A stretch of 64,000 nucleotides of DNA from Thalassococcus_A lentus (GTDB lineage Bacteria; Pseudomonadota; Alphaproteobacteria; Rhodobacterales; Rhodobacteraceae), in the NCBI RefSeq assembly GCF_028023555.1, contig NZ_JAQIOY010000001.1:806001-870000 (forward strand). Direction: 5' to 3'. A model generated the notes under the pieces. It was not told where the DNA came from and ran no database searches. It worked only from the letters and a program-made list of their open reading frames with translations. A program made the translations under genes and the position numbers. The stretch's first letter is position 1. Each line of letters begins with the position of its first letter. Of the stretch, positions 17,361 to 26,345 are shown one piece after another.

Positions 17361-18353
17361 TCAGGCGACCCGTTTCTTGCGCAACAACGAGCGATGCAGT
17401 TCGGCAAGTGCGCGCGCCTCGCGCAGTGTTAGGCAGGGGCGGATTGCGCTGCGTGGCTGATGCAAGCGTCGCCGTTTCGGGATCAGGCATTTGGGGGTAT
17501 TGAGCGCGGTCTCAGACCAGATCCCGGCGGAACCGACAAGCTGATGGGACGCGGTGCTGATGTGCACGAACGAAATCGGACGCCGCACAACTTTAATTCC
17601 GGGCCACCCGACTAGGGCGCAGGCGGGCACCAGCACCTCAGGCTCTGCGAACATCAGTTGAGCCGCGGCAGAAGGCAGCAATATGCGATGCAACCACGAC
17701 ACTGTTATGTCGCGCCGCGGCAGCCCAAAACCCAGCGCGCCCTTTGCAATACGAATGCCGCGTTGGTTGCCGGTTCCATTGCCATCAAAGCGATAGAGGC
17801 CCTGCACGCGATGGACCGCGCCATCGCGCCCCATCAACAACGAGCGATCCGAAAGGGCGCCAGCGGGCACTGCCCCTTGTGTGGTGTTGATGGGGCAGTG
17901 CGTGTCAAAGCACAGCACCGATGAATAACTATTGTAGGCCAGTTTTCCGCTGTCGGGCATATCGGTGTAGCTACTCGTTGGATAGGCTTCACCCGGTTCC
18001 ATATCGAAGGTAGAAAAATAGCCGACAAGAATGCCGTCGATCTCTATCTCATCTACGTATTCGGTACTGCCGCCCGCAGTCGCGGTGTAGTACCCTTCGA
18101 TATATACCTGAGCGGGGCCAACCACTGTGCCGTCAGGATAGGTGACGGTCGCAACCTGATTGGTGTCATTGCCAATTTCATCGCTGACCGGCGCAGTGCC
18201 ATTGTCGCCGTCAAAGAAATCGTCATCGTCGGTTATTTCAACCTTGATGCGGTCTGTCTTGTAGTCGAAGTCCGCATCAAGCCACAGGCTGCCTGATCCA
18301 CTGTCGAAGACCAGGGAGTCGGTGCTGTATCCATAGATTACGTAGGTTGCCAT
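17361..18353 (-). CDS. Hint-domain protein
   Basis: A 330-residue protein. The N-terminal 145 residues are acidic and rich in Asp, Tyr and Ser. From about 146 to 300 a Hint (hedgehog/intein) domain is recognisable: VLCFDTHCPINTTQGAVPAGAL keeps the nucleophilic Cys position, ITVSWLHRILL keeps the His-Arg block, and LMFAEPEVLVPACALVG plus WSETAL match the Rhodobacterales Hint proteins. The CF-x-x-GT block is altered here. Such proteins may cleave themselves during export, but function is not established. It is divergent from nth. The start has only a weak ribosome-binding site. Confidence 0.75.
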   Translation of the reverse strand: MATYVIYGYSTDSLVFDSGSGSLWLDADFDYKTDRIKVEITDDDDFFDGDNGTAPVSDEIGNDTNQVATVTYPDGTVVGPAQVYIEGYYTATAGGSTEYVDEIEIDGILVGYFSTFDMEPGEAYPTSSYTDMPDSGKLAYNSYSSVLCFDTHCPINTTQGAVPAGALSDRSLLMGRDGAVHRVQGLYRFDGNGTGNQRGIRIAKGALGFGLPRRDITVSWLHRILLPSAAAQLMFAEPEVLVPACALVGWPGIKVVRRPISFVHISTASHQLVGSAGIWSETALNTPKCLIPKRRRLHQPRSAIRPCLTLREARALAELHRSLLRKKRVA

Positions 18354-18447
18354 TTGCGCGCCGTTTTATTTGCGCAAAGTCATAGCCACTGAGGGTAAAC
18401 ACGAGGTTCACAGCCGTCTTGCCCCGAACTTTCAAAACAGGCACAAG

Positions 18448-19107
18448 ATGCCCATGAGCAAACCCGCAAAGCAGCTAGACTACCATACGATCCGAGAGAT
18501 CTTTTCACGTTTTCGGGCCGCTGAGGCGGAACCCAAAGGCGAATTGAACCATGTGAACGCCTACACATTGGTGGTTGCTGTGGCACTCAGTGCGCAGGCC
18601 ACGGATGCCGGCGTGAACAAGGCCACTGAAAAGCTGTTCCAGATCGCTGACACACCGGAAAAGATGCTGGCGCTTGGCGAAGAGGGTGTCATAGAGCACA
18701 TCAAGACGATTGGCCTGTTTCGGAATAAAGCCAAAAATGTCATCAAGCTGAGCCGCATTCTGGTGGACGACTACGGTGGCGAGGTGCCGTGCAGCCGCGC
18801 CGCACTGGAAAGCCTGCCGGGTGTGGGCCGCAAGACGGCGAATGTGGTTCTCAACATGTGGTGGGGTCATCCGTCGCAGGCCGTTGACACCCATATTTTC
18901 AGGGTTGGCAACCGCTCTGGGATTTGTCCCGGCAAGGACGTTGTCGCGGTTGAACGGGCGATCGAGGATCACATCCCCGTCGATTTTCAGCACCATGCCC
19001 ATCACTGGCTCATCCTGCACGGTCGCTATATCTGCGTGGCGCGCAAACCAAAGTGTAAGGCCTGTCTGATCGCGGACCTGTGCCAATTCAAGGAAAAGAC
19101 GGAATGA
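18448..19107 (+). CDS. nth: endonuclease III
   Basis: A 219-residue base-excision-repair glycosylase/AP lyase acting on oxidised pyrimidines. The helix-hairpin-helix and catalytic Lys are in LPGVGRKTANVVLN, the catalytic Asp is in AVDTHIFRVGNR, and the C-terminal 4Fe-4S cluster has the exact C-x6-C-x2-C-x5-C spacing (CVARKPKCKACLIADLC). I chose the ATG at 18448; an ATG two codons later is equally plausible. Its stop overlaps the adenosine kinase start (ATGA). Confidence 0.95.
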   Translation: MPMSKPAKQLDYHTIREIFSRFRAAEAEPKGELNHVNAYTLVVAVALSAQATDAGVNKATEKLFQIADTPEKMLALGEEGVIEHIKTIGLFRNKAKNVIKLSRILVDDYGGEVPCSRAALESLPGVGRKTANVVLNMWWGHPSQAVDTHIFRVGNRSGICPGKDVVAVERAIEDHIPVDFQHHAHHWLILHGRYICVARKPKCKACLIADLCQFKEKTE

Positions 19108-20093
19108 AGAAATATCAGGTGATCGGCATCGGCAACGCAGTTGTTGATGTGATTAGTCGTGCCGACGACAGCTTTCTCGAGCACATGGGCATTGAAAAAG
19201 GGATCATGCAACTGGTTGAGCGTGACCGCGCCGAGGTGCTCTACGGCGCCATGGAAGGCCGCGTGCAAACGCCGGGTGGATCGGTTGCCAACACGATTGC
19301 GGGCGTTGGTGGTTTGGGTTTGCGCTCTGCCTTTATCGGCCGCGTGCATGATGATGCCTTGGGCCGCTTCTATGCCGAAGCGATGGAAAAAGACGGCATT
19401 GATTTCGTCAACGCTCCGGTTCCGGGCGGCGATCTGCCAACGTCACGCAGCATGATTTTTGTTTCGCCAGATGGCGAACGGTCGATGAACACTTACCTTG
19501 GTATTTCTGCGGATCTCGGACCCGAAGATGTGAGCGCCGAAGTGGCAGGTGAGGCCGAGATCGTCTTTTTGGAAGGTTATCTGTTCGATAAACCAAAGGG
19601 AAAAGAAGCGTTCCTGCGTGCTGCGCGCACCTGTCGGGCTGCAGGCGGCAAGGCCGGGATCGCGATTTCGGATCCCTTCTGCGTTGAACGGCACCGGGAC
19701 GACTTTCTGACCCTGATCGAAAACGAACTGGACTACGTGATCGGCAACGAAGCCGAGATTTGTTCGTTGTATCAGAACAACGATCTGGATGCGGATCTTG
19801 CTGCTGTGTCGGCGATCTGCCCCTTGGTCGTTTGCACCCGTTCCGGTGATGGCGTGACCATCATCGCGGACGGCGTTCGAACAGGCGTGCCGGTCGATAA
19901 GGTTGTACCGGTTGATGCCACCGGAGCCGGTGATCAGTTTGCCGCCGGGTTCCTATATGGTCTGGCGACCGGGGCCGACATGGCAACCGCAGGCAAAATG
20001 GGTTGCGTGGCAGCGGCTGAAGTTATCAGTCACATCGGCCCGCGGCCCGAAGCCAACATGCAGCAATTGTTCAAACGCGAAGGACTGGTTTGA
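19104..20093 (+). CDS. PfkB-family adenosine kinase
   Basis: A 329-residue ribokinase-fold sugar kinase. The substrate-binding GGSVANTIAGVGGLG motif lies near residue 53, and the PfkB signature with the catalytic Asp is DATGAGDQFAAGFLYGL near 270. The N-terminus (KYQVIGIGNAVVDVISRADDSFL) and overall layout fit the adenosine kinase group of alphaproteobacteria, which salvages adenosine to AMP. The start overlaps the nth stop by four bases, so the two are translationally coupled. Confidence 0.88.
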   Translation: MKKYQVIGIGNAVVDVISRADDSFLEHMGIEKGIMQLVERDRAEVLYGAMEGRVQTPGGSVANTIAGVGGLGLRSAFIGRVHDDALGRFYAEAMEKDGIDFVNAPVPGGDLPTSRSMIFVSPDGERSMNTYLGISADLGPEDVSAEVAGEAEIVFLEGYLFDKPKGKEAFLRAARTCRAAGGKAGIAISDPFCVERHRDDFLTLIENELDYVIGNEAEICSLYQNNDLDADLAAVSAICPLVVCTRSGDGVTIIADGVRTGVPVDKVVPVDATGAGDQFAAGFLYGLATGADMATAGKMGCVAAAEVISHIGPRPEANMQQLFKREGLV

Positions 20094-20148
20094 CAGGATC
20101 CTTGGTCAGCGCGTGTCAAACTTGGCGCTGCGCTGACCGAAACGGATG

Positions 20149-21222
20149 TCAGCTTTTCTTGATCCGGTTCACATGACCCATTTTGCGTCCCGCTTTGGCT
20201 TCGGCCTTGCCATAAAGGTGCAGGGCGCAATCGCCTGACGACGCCAGTTCCGAAACGCGCTCCAGATCGCTCCCGATCAGATTTTCCATCACCACATCCG
20301 CATGACGCGCGCCATCGCCAAGCGGCCAGCCGACCACGGCGCGGATGTGCTGTTCGAATTGATCCACAACACAGCCGTTCTGGGTCCAATGACCCGAGTT
20401 GTGAACGCGCGGCGCGATTTCGTTTACGACCAGACCTTGGGCTGTCACGAACAGTTCGACGCCCATGACGCCGACATAATCCAGTGCATTCAGAATTTTG
20501 GCCGCGATCAACACTGCATCGCTGCGAAGGCGCGCGGGTACGTTGGCCGGGACTGTCGTTGTTCTGAGGATTCCGCCTTCGTGGACGTTTTCACCTGGGT
20601 CGAATGCAGAGACCTGACCATCCTGCGACCGGGCAGCAATAACGGAAATTTCGGCACTGAAGTTCACGAAGCCTTCGAGGATCGCGGGCGCCCCTTGCAT
20701 GTCGGCCAGCGCGGTTTCGGCATCAGGGGCTTGCATGATCCGGGCCTGACCTTTGCCGTCATAGCCAAAACGCCGGGTTTTCAGAATGCCGGGCACACCG
20801 ATCTGGTCGATCGCTTTGCTAAGCTCATCAGCAGTTTCGACCGCTGCAAAGGGCGCAACCTGAAGGCCCAGCTCGGACAGATAGGTTTTTTCAATCATTC
20901 GATCCTGAGACACGCGCAGCGCTTCCCGCCCCGGATAGATGGGCCGCATGGATTCGAGCAGGTCCAAGGCCGAGGTCGGTATGTTCTCGAACTCATACGT
21001 GATGACATCCACGGCGTCGGCAAAGGCTCTGAGCGCTGTTTCGTCGTCATAGGACGCTGTCGTGACGGCATCCGCGACATGGCCCGCAGGTGGATTGGCG
21101 CCTGGTTCAAAGATGTGGCTGCGATAGCCAAGACGCGCAGCGGCAACCGAAAGCATACGGCCAAGCTGACCGCCGCCAAGAATACCAATCACGGCACCAG
21201 AGGGGAGAGGATTTGTCATCAC
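20149..21222 (-). CDS. purK: 5-(carboxyamino)imidazole ribonucleotide synthase PurK
   Basis: A 357-residue ATP-grasp enzyme that carboxylates AIR to N5-CAIR in purine synthesis. The N-terminal IGILGGGQLGRMLSVAA block and KTRRFGYDGKGQ (ATP-grasp loop) are diagnostic, as are EISVIAARSQDGQ and NEIAPRVHNSGHWT. Its partner purE is 8 kb away at 28914 on the same strand rather than adjacent, as it is in many bacteria. Length is normal. Confidence 0.95.
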   Translation of the reverse strand: MMTNPLPSGAVIGILGGGQLGRMLSVAAARLGYRSHIFEPGANPPAGHVADAVTTASYDDETALRAFADAVDVITYEFENIPTSALDLLESMRPIYPGREALRVSQDRMIEKTYLSELGLQVAPFAAVETADELSKAIDQIGVPGILKTRRFGYDGKGQARIMQAPDAETALADMQGAPAILEGFVNFSAEISVIAARSQDGQVSAFDPGENVHEGGILRTTTVPANVPARLRSDAVLIAAKILNALDYVGVMGVELFVTAQGLVVNEIAPRVHNSGHWTQNGCVVDQFEQHIRAVVGWPLGDGARHADVVMENLIGSDLERVSELASSGDCALHLYGKAEAKAGRKMGHVNRIKKS

Positions 21223-21307
21223 AGGGTTCCTTCGCTCAGTGGCGCCTGTTTGCGGTCTGGGGCGTCGCGGATCAAGATCAAAAGCGATGCATCAGGGCCG
21301 CGCCGGC

Positions 21308-21943
21308 TCAGCGGGCCAGTACAGCTGCCGTCCCTATGGTTTCGTCATCGCGCAGGGCCTTGAGCACATAGTCCGCAACATCCGCGCGGCTGATCATGCC
21401 CATACGCCAGTCTTTGGGATCGGTCAGCACGCGGTATTTTCCGGATGCTTTGTTGTTCGTCAGAACTGTTGGCCGAACGAGTGTCCAGCGCAGAGCAGAT
21501 TCCTTGATGATCTGCTCTTGCTTGGTTTTGTCGCGATAAGGCTGTGAAAAGACGATCTTGTGTCCGACCCTTTCAACGCTCGACAGGGATTGGGCGCTAT
21601 CGCCCGCACCAATTCCGGTGATGCAGATCAGGCGCGACGGTCCATCGCGTTCCATCAAGGGCACCAATGCAGCGGTCGCATCCGAAAAGAGCGTCACCTT
21701 TTTCCAGAGCATTGCGACGGTTTCCCGAATGCCAAGCGCCATGACAACCGCGTCGACGCCTTGCAAAGCTTTCTCCAGATCGGCTGCGCGGGTCGCATCA
21801 CCCGCGAAGGGCTCAAGCCCTTGGGCCGGGTCCATCGTGTCGGCAGTCCGCGACATCGCGCGAACGCTATGGCCCGCCTCCAGAGCGGCCAGTGTAACGG
21901 CCTTACCGATTCCGCGGCTGGCACCAATAACCAGAATATGCAT
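21308..21943 (-). CDS. NAD(P)-binding atypical SDR / NmrA-like protein
   Basis: A 211-residue Rossmann-fold protein. The dinucleotide motif is ILVIGASRGIGKAV at 3-16. It lacks the canonical YxxxK of classical SDRs and has the SALRWTLVRPTVLTN segment typical of the NAD(P)H-binding (BVR-B/NmrA-like) group. Catalytic role is unknown. It is transcribed leftward, 85 bases upstream of purK, and divergent from lolC. Confidence 0.8.
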   Translation of the reverse strand: MHILVIGASRGIGKAVTLAALEAGHSVRAMSRTADTMDPAQGLEPFAGDATRAADLEKALQGVDAVVMALGIRETVAMLWKKVTLFSDATAALVPLMERDGPSRLICITGIGAGDSAQSLSSVERVGHKIVFSQPYRDKTKQEQIIKESALRWTLVRPTVLTNNKASGKYRVLTDPKDWRMGMISRADVADYVLKALRDDETIGTAAVLAR

Positions 21944-22059
21944 CCCAAACTCCTACTTTCGCGCTGAAAACCGCCTTTGGTTCAACCATAACTTGACCCG
22001 CGCTGGGCAAAAGGCCAGTTATCGCCATGAGCAGATCCCGTGGATGATCCAAGAGGCCA

Positions 22060-23355
22060 ATGATGCCCAAAGCCACCTCTCCCGCGCCTTTCGCGCCTTA
22101 CGAATGGATGATCGCCTGGCGATATCTGGGTGCCCGTCGTTCCGAGGGCGGCGTGTCCGTGATGACGTGGATCAGTTTGATCGGGATTGCGCTTGCCGTG
22201 TTCGCACTGATCGCCACCTTGTCTGTCCGCGCCGGTTTCAGGGCTGAATTCGTCGATACGATCCTCGGCGCAAACGCGCATGTGACCGTTTATCATATGC
22301 AGCGCACCGACGAAGCGGGCCGCCAGACAAGAACATTGCCTGATTATACGGCAATGGCGGATCGTGTACGCACAGTCGAAGGCGTCGAGCGCGTTGCGCC
22401 ATTGGTCAAGGGTCAGGTCATGGCCAATGCCAATGAACGCAATGCCGGTGTCGAGGTCTTTGGCATTGCGAAAGATGATCTCGCCGGTATCCGCCGCGTG
22501 GCTGATCCTGATACCGCGCGCGGCAGTCTGGAAATGTTCGAACAAGGCATCGCATTGGGTTCGGGTGTCGCGCAGCTGCTGGGGGTAGGCTTGGGCGACA
22601 GCGTCAAGCTGATCTCGCCGAACGGGGTGAAGACGGCCTTTGGGGTCAGTCCGAGGGTCAAAGCCTATGAAGTGACCTACATCTTTACGGCGGGCCGATA
22701 CGATATCGACAGAACACGGATCTATATGCCGTTCGAAGAAGCCCAGCTTTATTTCAATCGAGAAGGCGTCGCTGACGAACTCGAAGTCATCATCACAGAA
22801 CCCGAAGCGGTTCAGAAGTTTGAAACTGCGATCGCGCAGGCGGCGGGGGCTGGCGCATTGATCTGGACATGGCGCGATGCGTCTGGCGGGTTTCTGCGTG
22901 CGCTGGATATCGAAGACAACGTCATGTTCGTGATCTTGTCAGTGCTGGTATTGATCGCTGCGATGAACATCGTGTCGGGCTTGATCATGCTGGTCAAAAA
23001 CAAGGGGCGCGATATCGGGATATTGAGAACCATGGGATTGACCGAAGGCGCCGTCTTGCGGGTCTTCTTCATATGCGGCGCGTTCACCGGCATTATTGGT
23101 ACAGCGGCTGGCGTGATCCTGGGCTGTCTGTTCGCAGTCTATATCGACCCGATTTTTGCGATGGTGAACTACTTCTCGGGGGGTGGTGTCTGGGATCCAT
23201 CGATACGCGGGATCTATGCGCTGCCTGCCAAATTGCAGCTGGCCGACGTCATCTCGGCTGTTGCGCTGTCGTTGGGTCTTTCGTTTGTCGTAACGATCTT
23301 TCCCGCGCGACGTGCGGCACGCATGAACCCGGTGGAGGCGCTTCGCTATGAGTGA
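22060..23355 (+). CDS. lolC: lipoprotein-releasing ABC transporter permease LolC/LolE
   Basis: A 431-residue permease with four membrane segments: one near residue 35-55, then three in the C-terminal third, with a large periplasmic domain between. WMIAWRYLGARRSEGGVSVMTWISLIGIALAV and the C-terminal PARRAARMNPVEALRYE are signatures. With LolD it extracts outer-membrane lipoproteins and passes them to LolA. A single LolC/E gene serving as a homodimer is common in alphaproteobacteria. The stop overlaps lolD by eight bases. An ATG one codon in (22063) is also possible. Confidence 0.93.
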   Translation: MMPKATSPAPFAPYEWMIAWRYLGARRSEGGVSVMTWISLIGIALAVFALIATLSVRAGFRAEFVDTILGANAHVTVYHMQRTDEAGRQTRTLPDYTAMADRVRTVEGVERVAPLVKGQVMANANERNAGVEVFGIAKDDLAGIRRVADPDTARGSLEMFEQGIALGSGVAQLLGVGLGDSVKLISPNGVKTAFGVSPRVKAYEVTYIFTAGRYDIDRTRIYMPFEEAQLYFNREGVADELEVIITEPEAVQKFETAIAQAAGAGALIWTWRDASGGFLRALDIEDNVMFVILSVLVLIAAMNIVSGLIMLVKNKGRDIGILRTMGLTEGAVLRVFFICGAFTGIIGTAAGVILGCLFAVYIDPIFAMVNYFSGGGVWDPSIRGIYALPAKLQLADVISAVALSLGLSFVVTIFPARRAARMNPVEALRYE

Positions 23356-24031
23356 TCCAGTGCTGCGTCTGGCAGGAATCGAAAAAGCCTACAATCCCGG
23401 CAAACCGAACGAAGTGCATGTGCTGCGCGGCGTGGATCTGACGGTTGCCCGTGGCGAAGTCGTGGCTCTGGTTGCGCCGTCCGGCGCGGGCAAGTCGACA
23501 CTTTTGCATATTGCCGGACTGCTTGATGCACCCGACAAAGGAAGCGTCGAAATCGGTGGTGAAGCAATGCAGGGGCGATCAGATCGTCGCCGTACAGCAA
23601 CGCGGCGGTCTAAGGTCGGTTTTGTCTATCAGTTCCATCATTTGCTACCGGAATTCTCGGCGCTCGAGAACGTGATGCTGCCGCAACTGGCCAACGGCAT
23701 TTCCAGGCGCGCTGCCAAAACACGCGCGCAAGAGCTTTTGACCAGCGTTGGCATCGCGGAGCGTGCAGACCATCGCCCGGCAGCCTTGTCAGGAGGCGAA
23801 CAGCAGCGTGTCGCGTTTTGTCGGGCCATGGCCAATGCGCCCCGCCTTCTGCTCGCGGATGAACCAACAGGAAATCTTGATCCCAAAACATCGGATCGTG
23901 TCTTTGACGCGCTGATGGCCTTGGTTCGGGAAACCGGATTATCGGCTCTGATCGCGACCCATAACCTTGAGCTTGCCGCCCGAATGGACCGCCAATTGAA
24001 AATGGATCAGGGCCAATTGTCCGAGCTTTAG
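23348..24031 (+). CDS. lolD: lipoprotein-releasing ABC transporter ATP-binding protein LolD
   Basis: A 227-residue ABC ATPase. Walker A is APSGAGKST near residue 45, the signature is LSGGEQQRV, and Walker B is LLLADEPTGNLDP. The VYQFHHLLPEFSALENVMLP segment is typical of LolD. It drives lipoprotein release by LolC and overlaps that gene by eight bases. The Walker A has Ala-Pro in place of the usual Gly-Pro, which is tolerated in the family. Confidence 0.94.
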   Translation: MSDPVLRLAGIEKAYNPGKPNEVHVLRGVDLTVARGEVVALVAPSGAGKSTLLHIAGLLDAPDKGSVEIGGEAMQGRSDRRRTATRRSKVGFVYQFHHLLPEFSALENVMLPQLANGISRRAAKTRAQELLTSVGIAERADHRPAALSGGEQQRVAFCRAMANAPRLLLADEPTGNLDPKTSDRVFDALMALVRETGLSALIATHNLELAARMDRQLKMDQGQLSEL

Positions 24032-24128
24032 GCGATTGGTTTTGTCGATTGACACCATTTCCTCGATTTTGCCTCAAATTCTCCTCGATTGATGAATAGC
24101 CGTTGCCCAAAGTTTAATGAGGTGACCT

Positions 24129-25193
24129 ATGGGTATGGAACTGATCATTCTGTTGATTGGCGCAATGCCATTTCTGGCAATTGCTGCGGCTCCGTCCGAA
24201 ACAGATGAAGGTTTGGATGAACTCCGCGAAAACGCAGAAGATGCGTTGGAAGATGTCCTTGGCCCCGTCGATGGTGAAAGCGGAGAGGCTGTTGGCGCGG
24301 GTATTCTAGATGCAGTCTTTGGTCCTGCGTCTTTGGATGATGAAGGCGATGATACGTCAGGCACCGGTGATGACACGACCGGCACGGGCGATGACACCAC
24401 AGGCACAGGTGACGACACGACTGGCACGGGCGACGACACCGCCGGTACAGGCGACGACACAACCGGCACAGGCGATGATACCACTGGCACCGGCGACGAT
24501 ACCACGGGTAGCGATTCCGACACCATCTCAGGGTCGGTGGATGCCGATACGCTGACGGGCACTGATGGCAACGAAACTATCGACGGGTTCGCTGGTGCGG
24601 ATGCGATTTCGGGCGGCGCGGGTGATGATCAGTTGTTTGGCGGTCTGGATAATGACACACTCAGTGGTGATCTGGGTATGGACACTCTCGAAGGCGGCGC
24701 AGGCGTTGACAGCTTGAACGGCGGTGAGGGGGATGATGTCTTGCTTGGTGGTACTGAAGGCGATGCGCTTCAGGGTGCCTTTGGCGATGACACTCTGGAA
24801 GGCGGCGCAGGCGCCGACCTTTTGCAGGGCAGCGCAGGCAATGACGTTTTATTTGGTGGAACAAACACACCAGGCGATACGGATTCTGATACGCTGGATG
24901 GCGGTACAGGAGAAGACACCCTCTACCTTGATGCCGGGGACGTCGGCACTGGCGGTATGGATGCGGACAGCTTCTTTATTGATGGCAACGCCACGATCAC
25001 GGATTTCAACGTAGCAGAAGACATGCTGATGGTCCGTTATCCGGGCGGCGATGCGCCGACAGTCACCTCGCAAGTCGTGGGTGCCAACGGTGTCGAACTG
25101 ACACTGTCAGAAGGTACAGTCGTGACCTTGACCGGATTGACGGCTGAAGTCCCTGCCGAGCGCATTGTCTTTGTAGATACGACAGCAACCTGA
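24129..25193 (+). CDS. RTX-like calcium-binding protein with 7-residue tandem repeat
   Basis: A 354-residue acidic protein. A hydrophobic N-terminus (MELIILLIGAMPFLAIAAA) is followed by an acidic stretch, eight GDDTTGT-type repeats at about residues 73-128, then a run of calcium-binding nonapeptides of the G-G-x-G-x-D type (GGAGDDQLFGGLDNDTLSG, continuing to about 265). The C-terminus (FFIDGNATITDFNVAEDMLMV) is the usual capping segment of hemolysin-type repeat proteins. The N-terminus could be a membrane anchor rather than a type I secretion arrangement. No type I transporter is next to it. Confidence 0.8.
   Translation: MGMELIILLIGAMPFLAIAAAPSETDEGLDELRENAEDALEDVLGPVDGESGEAVGAGILDAVFGPASLDDEGDDTSGTGDDTTGTGDDTTGTGDDTTGTGDDTAGTGDDTTGTGDDTTGTGDDTTGSDSDTISGSVDADTLTGTDGNETIDGFAGADAISGGAGDDQLFGGLDNDTLSGDLGMDTLEGGAGVDSLNGGEGDDVLLGGTEGDALQGAFGDDTLEGGAGADLLQGSAGNDVLFGGTNTPGDTDSDTLDGGTGEDTLYLDAGDVGTGGMDADSFFIDGNATITDFNVAEDMLMVRYPGGDAPTVTSQVVGANGVELTLSEGTVVTLTGLTAEVPAERIVFVDTTAT
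24345..24512 (+). repeat. 21-base coding tandem repeat, eight units
   Basis: Eight consecutive 21-base units encode GDDTTGT with small variations (GDDTSGT first, GDDTAGT fifth, GDDTTGS last). The units differ at third codon positions, so the array is not perfectly homogenised, but it is a candidate for unit-number variation between strains. It links the N-terminal acidic region to the calcium-binding repeats. Confidence 0.9.
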
Positions 25194-25216
25194 CGCTTTC
25201 AGACTTGAGACTACAG

Positions 25217-25239
25217 GGCCCGGGCAATACGCTCGGGCC
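25217..25239 (+). terminator. stem-loop after the RTX-like gene
   Basis: A 9-base stem (GGCCCGGGC / GCTCGGGCC, one G-T pair) with a 5-base loop, 24 bases after the stop. There is no clear T-run afterwards, so termination may be weak. Confidence 0.5.
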
Positions 25240-25286
25240 TTGCGCGTTTCAGCGTCCCAATCACAATGCCTCGATCAGGAGCGTCC

Positions 25287-26267
25287 ATGCCAATCCTTTC
25301 CGTATCCGAAATTGAACGCTTGTCCGTTGCTGCGTTGGAGCGCCATGGCGCCGAGCCCGCGATCGCAGCCGAGATGGCGCGCGCCGTCGCTTGGGCCGAG
25401 GCGCGAGGCAACAGGATTTGCGGGCTCTATTACCTCGAGAGTTACTGCCTTCAGTTGGAGTCTGGTCGGGTGAACGGAACAGCCCGCCCCGTCGTTAACC
25501 GAGCGCGGGCTTCTGAAATCCGTGTGGATGCAGATGCAGGTTTTGCACAAACCGCCTTTGCGCAGGCCCTTCCTGCGGGCTTGGAAGCGGCGCGCGAAAC
25601 TGGGATGGCAAGCGTGGCACTGTATAATGCCCACACATGTACAGCACTGGGTTATTTCACCGAAGCCGCAGCCAAAGCTGGAATGCTGGCTTTTGGCCTG
25701 ACCAATGCGTCCCCCATTGTAGCCCCGCCCGGCGGCAAAACCCGTGTCATCGGAACCAACCCGATTTCTTTTGCGGTGCCAGACGGACAGGGCGGCGTGG
25801 CAATGCTGTTCGATCAATCCACGACAACCGTTGCACTGGGCAAGATAACCATGGCCAAGGCGGCAGGCGAAACCATTCCGGAGGGATGGGCAATCGATGC
25901 TGATGGCAACGCCACCACCGACCCCGAAGCGGCGCTGGGCGGGTCGCTGACCTCGTCCGGTGGCTACAAGGGCTGGGGTCTTGGTCTCATGGCTGAGATC
26001 CTTGCATCCTGCTTGGGCGGTGGTCGTCTGAGCCGCGATATCAAGCCGCTCAAAGCACCGGAAGGAGAGCCGCATCAGATCGGGCAGTATTTCATCCTGA
26101 TCGATCCCAGCGAAAGCAGCGGCTTTCATGAACGGTTGTCTCAACTCGCGGCTTTTGTGGGTGAGGACGAAGGGTGCCGCATGCCCGGTCGCGGTCGTCA
26201 ACCAGAAGACAGTGTTGAGGTGCCACAGGCCGTACAGGATCAACTGCTGGCGCTGGCCGGGCAGTAA
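25287..26267 (+). CDS. Ldh-family (malate/L-lactate/ureidoglycolate) dehydrogenase
   Basis: A 326-residue member of the non-Rossmann NAD(P)-dependent malate/L-lactate dehydrogenase family. Family blocks visible are AWAEARGNRICGLYYLESYC, FGLTNASPIVAPPGGKTRVIGTNPISFAVP, and GGYKGWGLGLMAEIL. It oxidises a 2-hydroxy acid; related enzymes act on malate, sulfolactate, ureidoglycolate or delta-1-piperideine carboxylate, and the substrate cannot be decided. The ATG at 25287 has AGGAG six bases upstream, better than the ATG seven codons earlier. Confidence 0.88.
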   Translation: MPILSVSEIERLSVAALERHGAEPAIAAEMARAVAWAEARGNRICGLYYLESYCLQLESGRVNGTARPVVNRARASEIRVDADAGFAQTAFAQALPAGLEAARETGMASVALYNAHTCTALGYFTEAAAKAGMLAFGLTNASPIVAPPGGKTRVIGTNPISFAVPDGQGGVAMLFDQSTTTVALGKITMAKAAGETIPEGWAIDADGNATTDPEAALGGSLTSSGGYKGWGLGLMAEILASCLGGGRLSRDIKPLKAPEGEPHQIGQYFILIDPSESSGFHERLSQLAAFVGEDEGCRMPGRGRQPEDSVEVPQAVQDQLLALAGQ

Positions 26268-26345
26268 CGGCCGTTCACGCAAACGTTTGTGCCGAGGAAA
26301 AACAGACAGGCTACTTCTTTGTTACGATTCAAAGGAGTGCCTGTA

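Noticed and set aside
20302..21363. A 353-codon open frame on the plus strand
   Set aside because: It is the shadow of purK, which carries all the ATP-grasp motifs.
24345..24512. Regular short repeats, possibly a CRISPR array
   Set aside because: The units are 21 bases with no spacers and are in frame inside a coding gene. It is a coding tandem repeat.
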